DNA of 33,743 nt from an uncultured Mucilaginibacter sp. (GCA_913777515.1 CAJYSL010000040.1:1-33743), one strand, 5' to 3'; counted from the stretch's first letter, positions 1 through 7,575 are shown. Numbers and translations: made by a program. The notes: generated by a model from the letters alone, not told the origin.

Positions 1-368
1 TGCACGGTGCTCACCGCCTGGCCCGCGCCCGGCATCCATTCCTGACCCTCGGCAACGCCCAAATCAATGAGCGTTTGCTGGCGGATGCCCCGCGCGGCAA
101 ACCAATCTACCCAGGGCTTGCTGAGCGGCGTTCGGTTAACAAAGGTGGGCCGCACATAGGTTTTGCGCTCAAAAGCCGCCATATCCAACGCACGGCCCTT
201 CCAGCCGCAATGGTGGCAGTGGTAGGTACCATCGGGGATGTTCACGCTCAGGCAGGGGTCGTTCTTTTTGCGCCTTTGGTGCGAGCATTTGGGGCAAAGC
301 GTTTTGCCGGTGGTGGTGATGCGCCTGAGGTCGATACCCAGGGCCTGCAGTTTTTCTTTCTCGTTCAT
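1..368 (-). CDS. Phage-type DNA primase/helicase, N-terminal fragment (cut by window edge)
   Basis: This frame is not in the ORF track; I translated it from the ATG at 368. It begins MNEKEKLQALGID and carries two cysteine pairs, CPKC near residue 24 and CHHCGWKG near residue 53. This is the zinc-ribbon pattern at the N-terminus of T7 gp4-like primase/helicases with Toprim and DnaB-like domains, which would make RNA primers and unwind DNA at a phage or plasmid fork. Only about 122 residues are present, and the Toprim and helicase parts lie outside the window. The start overlaps the stop of the upstream replication gene as ATGA, so the two are probably translationally coupled. The track's 169..375 ORF is a shadow frame of this gene. 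The primase zinc domain is fairly clear; the helicase half is inferred from the family. Confidence 0.75.
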   Translation of the reverse strand, partial: MNEKEKLQALGIDLRRITTTGKTLCPKCSHQRRKKNDPCLSVNIPDGTYHCHHCGWKGRALDMAAFERKTYVRPTFVNRTPLSKPWVDWFAARGIRQQTLIDLGVAEGQEWMPGAGQAVSTV

Positions 369-1726
369 TGTACAAAGCGTGATTGGGTGGCTATGATGCG
401 GTTTTCGGGCGTGAACCAGATGGTGCGGCACTTTTGCTGCCAGTTGAGCACCGGCCTGCCCTGCACATCGTGCCAGTTGGCCTGCCGGTAATGCGCCCAG
501 GCCTTGGCCGCCGCACCAGCCGTGTAGCCATGCTCGGTAAAAAACCTACTCACCTCGCTCAAGTCCGGCTCCTCCACCGCTCCAAAACCCATACGCGCGC
601 CGTTTACACCGTTTTTTTGGTTTGAATAGTTTAATCCTTTATAAGAGTGGGCAAGCGCCGGGGAAGCGGTGTTTCCGCGCTGTTTCGGCGGTGGGCCGTT
701 TCTTGCCTTAGTGGTATTTGAGGACGGAGGGGTGTGGTCGGAGGTCAGGGGGATGAGTGATTTGGTCGGAGAAGTGGGGTCGGATGTCGGGGGTGTGAGG
801 GCAGAGTAGTGAGGTGTGTGGACGGAGGTCGGGGGTGTGAAGGTTGAGGCCGGGGAAGTGCCGGGAAGAGAGGTCGGGGGCGTGGTAGTTTGGGTATGGC
901 GAAACGCTAACTGAGGGCGGGTTGCATGATGCAGTTTAAGGGTTGATGCAGGCTTACTACGGGCGCCTTTTTTGCCGGCACGTTTCTTTTTTGGAAATGG
1001 GCTATCTACCGTGTTATCCGCCGAAATATCTTCGCTAAAGTTTAACTGTTTAACATCATCTGATACACTAAGCCTATCATGAATACTATTATTTAGCTGA
1101 GTAACGATGATTGCACCGATGCCGGATGCCGGAGCGTTGCTACATAATGTATGGACATCAATACCGGCCACAGGACAACCGTTTTGCAGCGCCTCACCCG
1201 TTTGTTCTGCCACCAAATCACGAGCCTCATTACGCAGCTCTCCCACCCCATATTGCATCCCGCCGTCATCCGGCAATCCGCCACAGGCCACCGTATTCAG
1301 CCCCCCGACCTCAGTCCGCAGAAGTCCTACATCAATCCCCAGATCTCCGACCACAGACCTCATCCCTCCGGCCTCACACCTCAGTCCCTCGTCCTCAGTC
1401 ACCATCCTTCCGGCCTCAGCCCTCAGTCCCCCGGCCTCAACCCACAACGACAACACCGACGGCCGCTCCTGGTTGTTGGATTTATAAACCACGCGCACCA
1501 GCCCGGCAGCCTCCAGTTGCACCAGGTATTTCCACACCGTTTTGCGGCTTTGCATACCGCAGGCATAGCCGGCATCTTCGGCGTTAAAGAAAAAGTTTTG
1601 AGTAAAGCGGCTGCGGTTGTTCACCTCCACGAGCCACATAAAAAGAGCGCACATCCCCGGCGTGGTTGCCCCCGGATTTGCCGCCGCAAAAGCGAAATAT
1701 TGTTTAGTTAATTGGTAACCGTTCAT
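365..1726 (-). CDS. Lambda-O-like replication protein with internal 21-bp repeat arrays
   Basis: This 453-residue protein has three parts. Residues 1-95 look like a winged-helix DNA-binding domain (SRKTVWKYLVQLEAAGLVRV is the helix-turn-helix-like stretch). Residues 96-340 are low complexity. Residues 386-445 are a compact domain with HYRQANWHDVQGRPVLNWQQ and IWFTPENR, a pattern I associate with Bacteroidota phage replication proteins. The centre has heptads of xEVGGLR type (96-176), a basic and polar linker, then TPPTS repeats (278-337). Both repeat regions come from the same 21-bp DNA unit in opposite orientation. It is followed by a primase/helicase with a 4-bp overlap, so it probably loads that enzyme at an origin. 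The initiator role is inferred from architecture and neighbours. The long plus-strand ORFs at 1107-1711 are shadows caused by the repeats. Confidence 0.65.
   Translation of the reverse strand: MNGYQLTKQYFAFAAANPGATTPGMCALFMWLVEVNNRSRFTQNFFFNAEDAGYACGMQSRKTVWKYLVQLEAAGLVRVVYKSNNQERPSVLSLWVEAGGLRAEAGRMVTEDEGLRCEAGGMRSVVGDLGIDVGLLRTEVGGLNTVACGGLPDDGGMQYGVGELRNEARDLVAEQTGEALQNGCPVAGIDVHTLCSNAPASGIGAIIVTQLNNSIHDRLSVSDDVKQLNFSEDISADNTVDSPFPKKKRAGKKGARSKPASTLKLHHATRPQLAFRHTQTTTPPTSLPGTSPASTFTPPTSVHTPHYSALTPPTSDPTSPTKSLIPLTSDHTPPSSNTTKARNGPPPKQRGNTASPALAHSYKGLNYSNQKNGVNGARMGFGAVEEPDLSEVSRFFTEHGYTAGAAAKAWAHYRQANWHDVQGRPVLNWQQKCRTIWFTPENRIIATQSRFVQ
716..895 (+). repeat. 21-bp repeat array B (plus orientation) inside the replication gene
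   Basis: About eight degenerate copies of GAGGTCGGGGGTGTGAGG plus three variable bases occur on the plus strand. Read on the coding minus strand they give TPPTSxx-type peptide repeats. They are the same unit as array A, inverted. A 21-bp period is close to two helical turns, so bound proteins would face the same side. Confidence 0.8.
1199..1441 (-). repeat. 21-bp repeat array A (minus orientation) inside the replication gene
   Basis: About eleven degenerate copies of a unit like TGAGGCCGGAGGGCTGAGG lie on the minus, coding strand and encode the xEAGGLR heptads. The unit matches array B in reverse orientation. The stretch between the arrays (about 992-1114) is visibly AT-rich and contains GTTATCCGC, which loosely resembles a DnaA box. 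Confidence 0.8.
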
Positions 1727-1980
1727 GGGTTGGTTGGTGGGTTATTGAGTTATTGGGTTAATAGGTTATTGGGTGGTTTGAGGTGCTTTTAAATTGATGA
1801 TTTTGTTTTGCTTGATTGCACTGATTTAGGTGTTTGATTGCACTGATTTTTGAAGTGATGATGATGGTGATTTTTGAGCCGATGGATTAATAAATTGACG
1901 CCATAAATCGATTCCAATTCTTGGTTCTTGGCTCTTGTTTCTTGGCTCTCAAATCCTGATTCTCCCCTCTCTCCCCACCC

Positions 1981-2015
1981 TGTCATTTCGAGTGATAACG
2001 AGAAATCTTGCTCGA
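1981..2015 (+). repeat. TGTCATTTCGAG repeat, one of five copies
   Basis: The sequence TGTCATTTCGAGTGATAACG followed by AGAAATCTTG recurs at about 5024-5062, 8217-8256, 9213-9250 and 10645-10682, in both orientations. It forms an imperfect ATTTC/GAAAT hairpin. All copies are intergenic. Confidence 0.8.
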
Positions 2016-2491
2016 AGCAGCGAGTCTGTTTTGAGCCGTTCAACGCCTGAAAAGCCCTTGTTTTGAATGCTTAATTTTTACTTTACCTGATGAATGACCG
2101 GCACTCTTGGTGCTGTCTTTTAACTAAAATTATGCCTTTCATTTTTTCCAACCTAAAATCCAAACTATATAAATAGTTCAAAATTAAGGTATCGCCGTAA
2201 GACAGAAGGGCATCAAAATGACTATAAGCAATCTCAAACATATTGCCGATTATATTATCTCGAAGGAAGTACTTTAACATCGTTTGAAGCATTAATCATA
2301 TATTTATATAAATCACATAAACGTTTGTTTTTAATTAACTTAATATGCATTACATAAGGCATAGATACATTTAAAATGTATATGTTAACATTGTATAAAA
2401 TAAACCTATATTTCCCACTTATCTCGTGCTGTTATGACACCCGCCAGTGATATTTTACTTCCTACAGTCGCCTCATTGCCGGCGATGCTAT

Positions 2492-2606
2492 TTCTTTTGT
2501 CATAGCCACAAAAGAAACAAAAAGGCCTAGCTGTTGCGATCACCTCACTGCCGCACGATGCCTACGCTGGCCCGGGCGCAACAGCGGGCCTTTGAGCTTT
2601 TTTTTT
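2492..2606 (+). repeat. Two-hairpin repeat element, copy 1
   Basis: Hairpin 1 is TTCTTTTGT, loop CATAGCC, ACAAAAGAA. Hairpin 2 is GGCCTAGCTGTTGCG pairing with CGCAACAGCGGGCC across a loop of about 40 nt. A run of nine T follows, so this copy has a terminator-like end. Other copies lie at 7621-7787, 28226-28332 (inverted) and 30626-30738. Confidence 0.85.
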
Positions 2607-3299
2607 ATCCGAACCGGAATTTTCAGGATTGTAAGAATCACCAGAATTGACTATCGCATTTTCAATCAAAAAAGCCCCCCTTTGGGACGGATTTAGGTGG
2701 GGCTTTTCGCTACCGCGAGCCTCCTGGCTTGTGGTTTTGCCGACCTTGTTAAACGGCCTTGAAAGCGCAGCTCCGTTAACCGAAATTCAACCACTCGCAG
2801 TGGCCAAAAAGCCGCCAAAATTCGGCGGATTTATTGCCGCTTTTACCCCTAATATCTGCTATTGTTTTCCCCGATTTTTAGCCCGACCGCTTACCGCTTT
2901 GTGAACTCATTTTGTTGCCGGCAACCATTCATTTTCACTATTTTTTTTCACATCACTCGTTTCATCAATTTACAAAATATCGCCGTCAGTTTTGGTGACA
3001 GCGTTGTGTCGGTACTCCCACAGTCCACTGAAGGTGGAGCCCACTCAAACCCTGACGCTCTCAAACAGCCCCTCCTAAATCCTCCCCGGCAGGGAGAACT
3101 TTAAATGGCAGGGCTATGTTTGAGGTAAAGCCACCTTTGGTTTTAGTGACTTTTCTAACCTATCAGCGGGCCACAAGCCAGGAGGCTTGCGACAGCAAAG
3201 CCCCCCCAGCCCCCTAAAGGGGGGCTTTGATTAGCGGCAATCAAAAACTCCCTCTATAGGCGACTGGAACTTCCCCGTCATCCTCCCCGGCTTCGGCCG

Positions 3300-3658
3300 A
3301 AAGACGGGCGGCACATGGTGGCCCGTGCATTGGCAAAGGCCTTTTATATTTTGCAGAAGCTACAGCCTTGTGCGGCGAAGCAAGGGTAAAATATAAACAG
3401 CCTGTGGTGCAGCCCGGCTTTGCAGGGTAAAGGCCATGTGCGGCAAAGAAGCAAGCGGGAGGTGACTTGATCTTTTGCTTACTTTTGTATCAAGACAAAA
3501 GTAAGATGCCACTGCGGCATAGAGCAGACTGAATTGTGTAAACACCCACAAGCCAAAATCGAAAACTCACACCACCTCATTACACTAAGCCCAACGAATC
3601 GGCAAACCCAAACGCTGGCTCAGCTTAAAGAGATGGCTTCGTACCTCGCCATGACGAG
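3300..3658. repeat. Composite intergenic repeat with a variant hairpin and CGTCAT element
   Basis: The stretch runs as a GCCGCAC-rich module, a perfect 11-bp hairpin CTTACTTTTGT-ATCAAG-ACAAAAGTAAG (3478-3505), GTGTAAACACC, TTACACTAAGCCC, then GCTGGCTCAGCTTAAAGAGA and a CGTCATGGCGAGG palindrome half (3608-3658). The same module order occurs at 28226-28484 and, split by an IS, at 6228-7787. Confidence 0.7.
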
Positions 3659-3797
3659 GTGGAGACAGAGAACATTTTAGAGCCAAGAATCAAGAACTAA
3701 GACTTATCTGCACATCCGCACATTTGCATATCCGCACATAAAAAATCACTCACTCAATCAATCACTCACTCAATCAATCAATCACTCAATCAATCAA

Positions 3798-4040
3798 TCA
3801 ACAACCACCCTCCTCCTCATCCAGCATCTCCCGCACCTCATCCAGCAGTTCTTCCATGGTCATAAAGTCCTGCCAGCGGCGGTTGGTGCCGTAGAGGCGG
3901 TCGGTGTGGTAGATGACGTGCATACGCCACATTTCGTAGCAGGTAACGCAACCCAGCTGACCAGCCGTAGGGTACGCCGTGCTTTGTACGCGGCGGGTGC
4001 GCACTTGTCCGTTGGCGTATTTAACCATCAATTCAGGCAT
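3798..4040 (-). CDS. Small acidic-tailed hypothetical protein
   Basis: I do not recognise a family in this 80-residue protein. It has a Cys-x-x-Cys pair (GCVTCYEMW, near residue 30) and an acidic C-terminus ending LDEVREMLDEEEGGC. Its ATG overlaps the stop of the upstream 80-residue ORF in the 8-bp string ATGCCTGA, which supports both being genes in one transcript. The stop falls in a CAAT-rich simple repeat. The position between a phage-type repressor and replication genes suggests a phage early-region accessory protein. Confidence 0.5.
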   Translation of the reverse strand: MPELMVKYANGQVRTRRVQSTAYPTAGQLGCVTCYEMWRMHVIYHTDRLYGTNRRWQDFMTMEELLDEVREMLDEEEGGC

Positions 4041-4275
4041 TCGGCACCTCCTTTACCCAAAAGGTATTGCCCTCCTCGGGGCGTTCTACCTGCAGCGGCA
4101 GTTCGAAACTGCGCACCAAGGCGCGGGCCGCACTCATACTGTCGCGCAACTGGGTAGGCGGCACCTTATACACCAGCATATCCGGATACTGCCGCACCCT
4201 AATGAGCGGATAATGCAATCGGAAGGTATCAAGCGGTGTTGTTTGTTGATTAGTTGGTTGGTTGGATTGGTTCAT
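4033..4275 (-). CDS. Small hypothetical protein, coupled to the next gene
   Basis: This 80-residue protein has no recognised domain. The first dozen codons (MNQSNQPTNQQTTP) come from a TTGGTTGGTTGG simple repeat that continues upstream, so the true start may be further in or the repeat may have been co-opted. The rest (YPLIRVRQYPDMLVYKVPPTQ onward) looks like a folded domain. The 8-bp overlap with the following gene supports real translation. Confidence 0.45.
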   Translation of the reverse strand: MNQSNQPTNQQTTPLDTFRLHYPLIRVRQYPDMLVYKVPPTQLRDSMSAARALVRSFELPLQVERPEEGNTFWVKEVPNA

Positions 4276-4613
4276 GATTGGATTGGTTCATAGTTCATGG
4301 TTCTTGGCTCTTGGTTCATGGTTCATGGTTCCTGGCTCTTGGCTGTTGCTCCTCCCCGCCTCGTCATTGCGAGGATACGAAGCAATCTCTTTAAGCTGAG
4401 CCAGCGTTTGAGTACCGCGTATATTTCCGTCCAGCGGTTACATACGCAGCGGCCACTTATCTAGCGGCGAGCTTGTCCTAAAGAGATTGCTTCGTATCCT
4501 CGCAATGACGGGCTTGATTAGGGATGCACGCAGAGGCAATTGCTCACGGCCCAGCCCACCAGGACGCAAAACCACTCAACCATTTAACTACTCAACCAAG
4601 CAACCTCACCACC
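4276..4613. other. Intergenic stretch of simple repeats and a long hairpin
   Basis: It contains TTCATGGTTCTTGGCTCTTGG slips (4270-4345), the long CGTCATTGCGAGG hairpin at 4362-4510, and AACCACTCAACC-type slips up to the stop of the next gene. No gene was seen. Confidence 0.7.
4362..4510. repeat. Long CGTCATTGCGAGG palindrome (REP-like)
   Basis: CGTCATTGCGAGGATACGAA continues into GCAATCTCTTTA and pairs with its reverse complement ending CTCGCAATGACG, separated by roughly 80 bases. The stem is over 25 bp. A second hairpin with changed but still paired arms is at 12186-12302, a short version is at 10544-10582, and half-elements are at 3608-3658, 6228-6277 and 28434-28484. Confidence 0.85.
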
Positions 4614-4889
4614 TCAATTCAAAAACTTTATATTCGTGTACACCTCGTATTTAAAATCCTGACTCAGGTTCCAGATATGGTCGTAGCGTTGCTGCAGGGC
4701 AGCTTCGTCGTGGGGGCAGTAGTCGGCCACCAGTCGGGCGGCGCGCAGTTGCAGGTCCAGCTCGTCAATCTGCTGGTTGTAGCTTTTTACTTTCACCATG
4801 GCCAAGGGCAGCTCAAACAAACGCTGTTCGCGCAGTTGCAGCACCTTCTCGACCGTATGCATCAGTTTTATTTTCTTGGCGGTATTCAT
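4614..4889 (-). CDS. Small charged hypothetical protein
   Basis: I prefer the internal start MNTAKKIKLMHTVEKV at 4889 (91 residues) over the track's 4937 start, whose extra residues are low complexity. The protein is mostly helical and charged (LREQRLFELPLAMVKVKSYNQQIDELDLQLRAARL), with DHIWNLSQDFKYEVYTNIKF at the end. No family is recognised. It is the first minus-strand gene facing the repressor, consistent with a phage early gene. Confidence 0.5.
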   Translation of the reverse strand: MNTAKKIKLMHTVEKVLQLREQRLFELPLAMVKVKSYNQQIDELDLQLRAARLVADYCPHDEAALQQRYDHIWNLSQDFKYEVYTNIKFLN

Positions 4890-5214
4890 ATGTGTTATTT
4901 TTTTGATTGCTGTTGATTTTGGGGGATTGGAAGCCAATTAGTGAATGAGAGATTGAGTGAATGAGTGAATACACCGCCAAGCCACTTCGCTCAAAATGCA
5001 CACCCGTATGCTGTTTACAAACCGCGAGTAGCAAGATTTCTCACAATCGTTCGAAATGACAGGTTGGCGAGAGAGCCAAGATTTTAAAACCAAGAGCCAA
5101 GAATTTACTCAATCGCTCATTCAAAAATTGCTCATTGGCATTCACTCAATCTGTCATTCACTCATGGGCTTCCAATCACTCAATAACCTAATAACTCAAT
5201 AACTCTCATCTCCC

Positions 5215-5246
5215 TTTGCTTTACGTCAATATTTACACTACTTTTG
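5215..5246 (+). promoter_or_regulatory. Candidate Bacteroidota promoter for the repressor gene
   Basis: TTTG (5215-5218) is followed 20 bases later by TACTTTTG (5239-5246), fitting the TTTG-N19-TAnnTTTG consensus for this phylum within one base. It would give a leader of about 80 nt before the repressor ATG at 5332. On the minus strand CAAATGTA (5265-5272) reads TACATTTG, a possible opposing -7 box without a good -33 partner. Confidence 0.5.
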
Positions 5247-5287
5247 TACTGTAAACGGTATATACAAATGTAAATACATTATTTACA
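5232..5287. promoter_or_regulatory. Operator-like palindromes between repressor and early genes
   Basis: TGTAAATACATTATTTACA (5269-5287) has perfect 7-bp arms. TTTACA-N12-TGTAAA (5232-5255) repeats the same half-site with wider spacing and overlaps the -7 box of the plus-strand promoter. The shared TGTAAA half-site, beside a gene for a dimeric S24-type repressor, suggests its own operators. Confidence 0.55.
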
Positions 5288-5331
5288 TAAATACTAAAAA
5301 CATTAGCATTAATTTTTGGTTTATAGGTGAT

Positions 5332-6072
5332 ATGACTGAATATCAGGGAATAAAATTTAAGGAATACCTTAACCGGAAGAATATAAAAGTGGTTGATGCA
5401 GCCCGGCAGTTGGGTGTGAGCCGGCAAAATTTGTATCAGTATTTCAGGTCTGATACACTCTCGCGCGAGACTGTCAATAACTTATTGACAGTCTTTAAAA
5501 CCTCGGAGCAGGAAATTTTCGGCACCCAGCCCGAACCGGTTAACGGCAAGGCCATGGGCGAAGTAAACTACCCGCTCGACCCTAACGACACACCTTTTGT
5601 GGACATTGGCGGCGGCCAGTACCTCATGATTGTGCCCCTGGTAAACGAGTATGCCTACGCCGGTTACCTGGCAGGCTACAAGGATACCGAGTACATTGAG
5701 TACCTGCCCAAGCATACCATTGTGGTGCAAAAGCAGCACCGCGGCCACTACCGCGCCTTCGAGGTCATCGGCGAGAGCATGGAAAACCCCGAACTTCCGC
5801 GCGAGAGTATTTATGACGGGTCTATTGTAACCGGCAGAGAGGTGCAGCCTCACCTGTGGCGCAGCCGCCTGCACACCCACCGCTGGAAAGATTTTGTAAT
5901 TGTGCATAAAGAAGGCATCCTGATTAAACGCATCGCCAGCCATAACGTAGACAACGGCCTGGTAGAGCTCGAATCGCTCAACCCCAACAAAGCGCAATAC
6001 CCCAACCGCACCGTGCACCTGGATGATGTGGACCAGATTTATAATATTGTAAATGTGACGCAGTATAGGTAG
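5332..6072 (+). CDS. XRE/S24 (LexA-like) phage repressor
   Basis: The N-terminal helix-turn-helix is DAARQLGVSRQNLYQYF (about residues 22-38). The C-terminal half is an S24/LexA fold: FEVIGESMENP supplies the catalytic Ser149, and GILIKRI supplies Lys199. Ala-Gly pairs that could be the self-cleavage site lie upstream (A110-G111, A114-G115). The family represses phage or element genes and is inactivated by RecA-stimulated self-cleavage after DNA damage. It is divergent from the minus-strand replication module with palindromes between, the usual layout of a lysogeny switch. The intact serine and lysine suggest it can still cleave. The minus ORF 5482-6018 is its shadow. Confidence 0.85.
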   Translation: MTEYQGIKFKEYLNRKNIKVVDAARQLGVSRQNLYQYFRSDTLSRETVNNLLTVFKTSEQEIFGTQPEPVNGKAMGEVNYPLDPNDTPFVDIGGGQYLMIVPLVNEYAYAGYLAGYKDTEYIEYLPKHTIVVQKQHRGHYRAFEVIGESMENPELPRESIYDGSIVTGREVQPHLWRSRLHTHRWKDFVIVHKEGILIKRIASHNVDNGLVELESLNPNKAQYPNRTVHLDDVDQIYNIVNVTQYR

Positions 6073-6311
6073 TGGTTAACTCGTTAATGGTTTATTGAGT
6101 TATTAGGTAATTGGGAGAAGTGAATTTTGGATGTGCAGATGAAAGCTAATGAGTGAATGACAGATTGAGTGAATGAGTGAATTCTTGGTTCTTGGCTCTC
6201 TGCTTTGGTTCTTGGCTCTCTCCACCGCGTCATGGCGAGGACACGAAGCCATCTCTTTAAGCTGAGCCAGCGTTTAGGCTTGCCGATTGGTGTAGGTTAG
6301 GTTAGTGTAAC
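6073..6311. repeat. Simple repeats and CGTCATGG half-element beside the IS
   Basis: It holds ATGAGTGAATGACAGATTGA and TTCTTGGCTC slips (6150-6225), then CGTCATGGCGAGGACACGAA to GCTGAGCCAGCGTTT (6228-6277), GGCTTGCC and TTAGTGTAA. Read on the minus strand this is the TTACACTAA...GCTGGCTCAGC half of the composite repeat, ending where the IS begins. Confidence 0.7.
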
Positions 6312-6405
6312 GAGAAGTTTTGCGTTCTAATATTAGGTTCTTTATTAACTTATTTCAATCTCCTCATTGTATTCTAAGTAAAAAGCAAGGAATAATTTAA
6401 TTTTT

Positions 6406-7395
6406 TCAGGCAGCTGAGAGGACAAACGGCGTTTGCCTTTTGACCACGGCAAAGACCCTTGCAATAAGTTTATTTTTGATGATGTTGAGCGTGCTCATTT
6501 TGCTTTTGCCTTCCTGGGTTCTTTTCTGGTAATAAGCTCTGAGCTCACTATCAGTTTTAACGGCATTGTTGGCACACAAAAACAGCAGGCTTTTGATGTG
6601 CTTGTTGGCCAGGTGCGACACTCTTGTTTTGCCCTTGATGGAGGTGCCCGAGGAGTGCGGAAAAGGCGCAATGCCGCAATAGCAGGCAAACTTTCGCCAA
6701 CAGTCAAAGCGGCTGAAGTTGTGCGTGTATACAATCAGATAACTGGCTGTCAGCGGACCGATGCCCTTGATGCCGGTCACCAGCTTAAAGGTGTTTTTCA
6801 CAGCCGGGTCCTGACTGATGATTTCGGCAATGGCTGCTTCCAGTTTTTTGATCTGTACCGACAAGTCACGGATGATCTGGGCATACACTGCAAAAAGGTC
6901 TTTATGATCCTTTTTTACAAATACAGATTGGCGCTCCTGACAGGTGGCACGGTAGGTTGCCCGCTGTGTAACTAACTGATCTCGAAGAGAAAGCAGGGGC
7001 TGCAGGCGCTGAATACTCTGTCCAGGCAACTGGCTGGGTTTTAGTTGGTCTTTTTTCAGGCAGGCATAAGCAGCAATCCTTCGGGCGTCGAGCTCATCGC
7101 TTTTGCCGCGCGTAGTACCCAGTGAGCGCTTGATATCCAGGGCCGGTACGATCGCAAAAAGCAGGTTCTTGCTTTGTAAAAACAGCGAAAGGTTGAGCGA
7201 GTAAATGCCGGTGTGCTCAAAGCAGATCAGTGCGCTTTTAAGCTCCTGTGCACCCAGGTGAGTCTGTAGCCAGCGTAGCAGCAGGGCAAAGCCTTTGGCA
7301 TTGTTGGCGAATGGTTGTTTAAGGTTTTTAGCGTGGATGAAAGCATCGAAGGTAAGTTTAGAAACATCGATACCAATGAATGCGGTGTAATGCAT
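6406..7395 (-). CDS. IS110-family transposase (DEDD/serine recombinase)
   Basis: The 329 residues match the family's usual length. The N-terminal RuvC-like DEDD domain shows D10 (IGIDVSK), E60 (CFEHTG), and D100 and D103 (KSDELDARRIA). A coiled region (about 140-195) leads to the C-terminal Tnp_20 domain, with the helix-hairpin-helix GIKGIGPLTASYLI and the SSGTS serine near residues 248-252. IS110 enzymes recombine DNA through a combined RuvC/serine active site and choose donor and target with a bridge RNA encoded in the element's non-coding end. All visible catalytic residues are intact, so it may be active. The tail YYQKRTQEGKSKMSTLNIIKNKLIARVF is typical. Confidence 0.93.
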   Translation of the reverse strand: MHYTAFIGIDVSKLTFDAFIHAKNLKQPFANNAKGFALLLRWLQTHLGAQELKSALICFEHTGIYSLNLSLFLQSKNLLFAIVPALDIKRSLGTTRGKSDELDARRIAAYACLKKDQLKPSQLPGQSIQRLQPLLSLRDQLVTQRATYRATCQERQSVFVKKDHKDLFAVYAQIIRDLSVQIKKLEAAIAEIISQDPAVKNTFKLVTGIKGIGPLTASYLIVYTHNFSRFDCWRKFACYCGIAPFPHSSGTSIKGKTRVSHLANKHIKSLLFLCANNAVKTDSELRAYYQKRTQEGKSKMSTLNIIKNKLIARVFAVVKRQTPFVLSAA

Positions 7396-7420
7396 AACTT
7401 TGTTATTAAAGGTTTAAAAA

Positions 7421-7575
7421 ACAAGTTGCCGGACCAAGACCTTTACCAGACCCTCGGAAGTCTAAAATTCTAACTGGTTCTTTGGCAACAGTAGTGGATG
7501 GAATGGGGACTGATACAATGAATAGGTCAGTAACCTGGCCGGCGTGAAAGTTCACCCCATTCCGTTCCACAAAGC
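7421..7575 (-). ncRNA. Candidate IS110 bridge RNA
   Basis: The leader upstream of the transposase folds, on the minus strand, into two long stem-loops. Hairpin A (7570-7494) pairs GTGGAACGGAATGGGG with CCCCATTCCATCCAC around a loop of about 45 nt, with small internal hairpins. Hairpin B (7489-7425) pairs GTTGCC with GGCAAC around a large internal loop. Two looped stems before the transposase are what IS110-group bridge RNAs look like (target-binding and donor-binding loops). Position and shape support this; the guide-target match is untested. Confidence 0.55.

Larger units (their letters stand above)
1727..3797. other. 2-kb gene-poor stretch packed with intergenic repeats
   Basis: I see no convincing gene here. 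It holds short ATTGGGTTATTG-like slips (1740-1790), a TGTCATTTCGAG repeat (1981-2015), an AT-rich stretch (2050-2450), a two-hairpin repeat (2492-2606), GAATTTTCAGGATT-type motifs, CAAGCC..GGCTTG hairpins (about 2717 and 3170), a CCCCCTAAAGGGGG palindrome (near 3203) and a composite repeat (3300-3658). A 69-codon minus ORF at 2083-2292 has no recognisable domain and was not called. Confidence 0.7.

Noticed and set aside
1107-1711. Three overlapping plus-strand ORFs of 126-186 codons
   Set aside because: They are antisense shadows of the replication gene, kept open by the 21-bp repeats.
2083-2292. 69-codon minus ORF
   Set aside because: No recognisable domain, AT-rich and isolated among repeats. 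It could be a relic but cannot be supported.
3740-3802. CACTCAATCAATC repeats resembling a CRISPR array
   Set aside because: The units are 4-8 bp with no unique spacers of constant length; it is a simple-sequence repeat.
5482-6018. 178-codon minus ORF
   Set aside because: Antisense shadow of the S24 repressor, which has clear family motifs.
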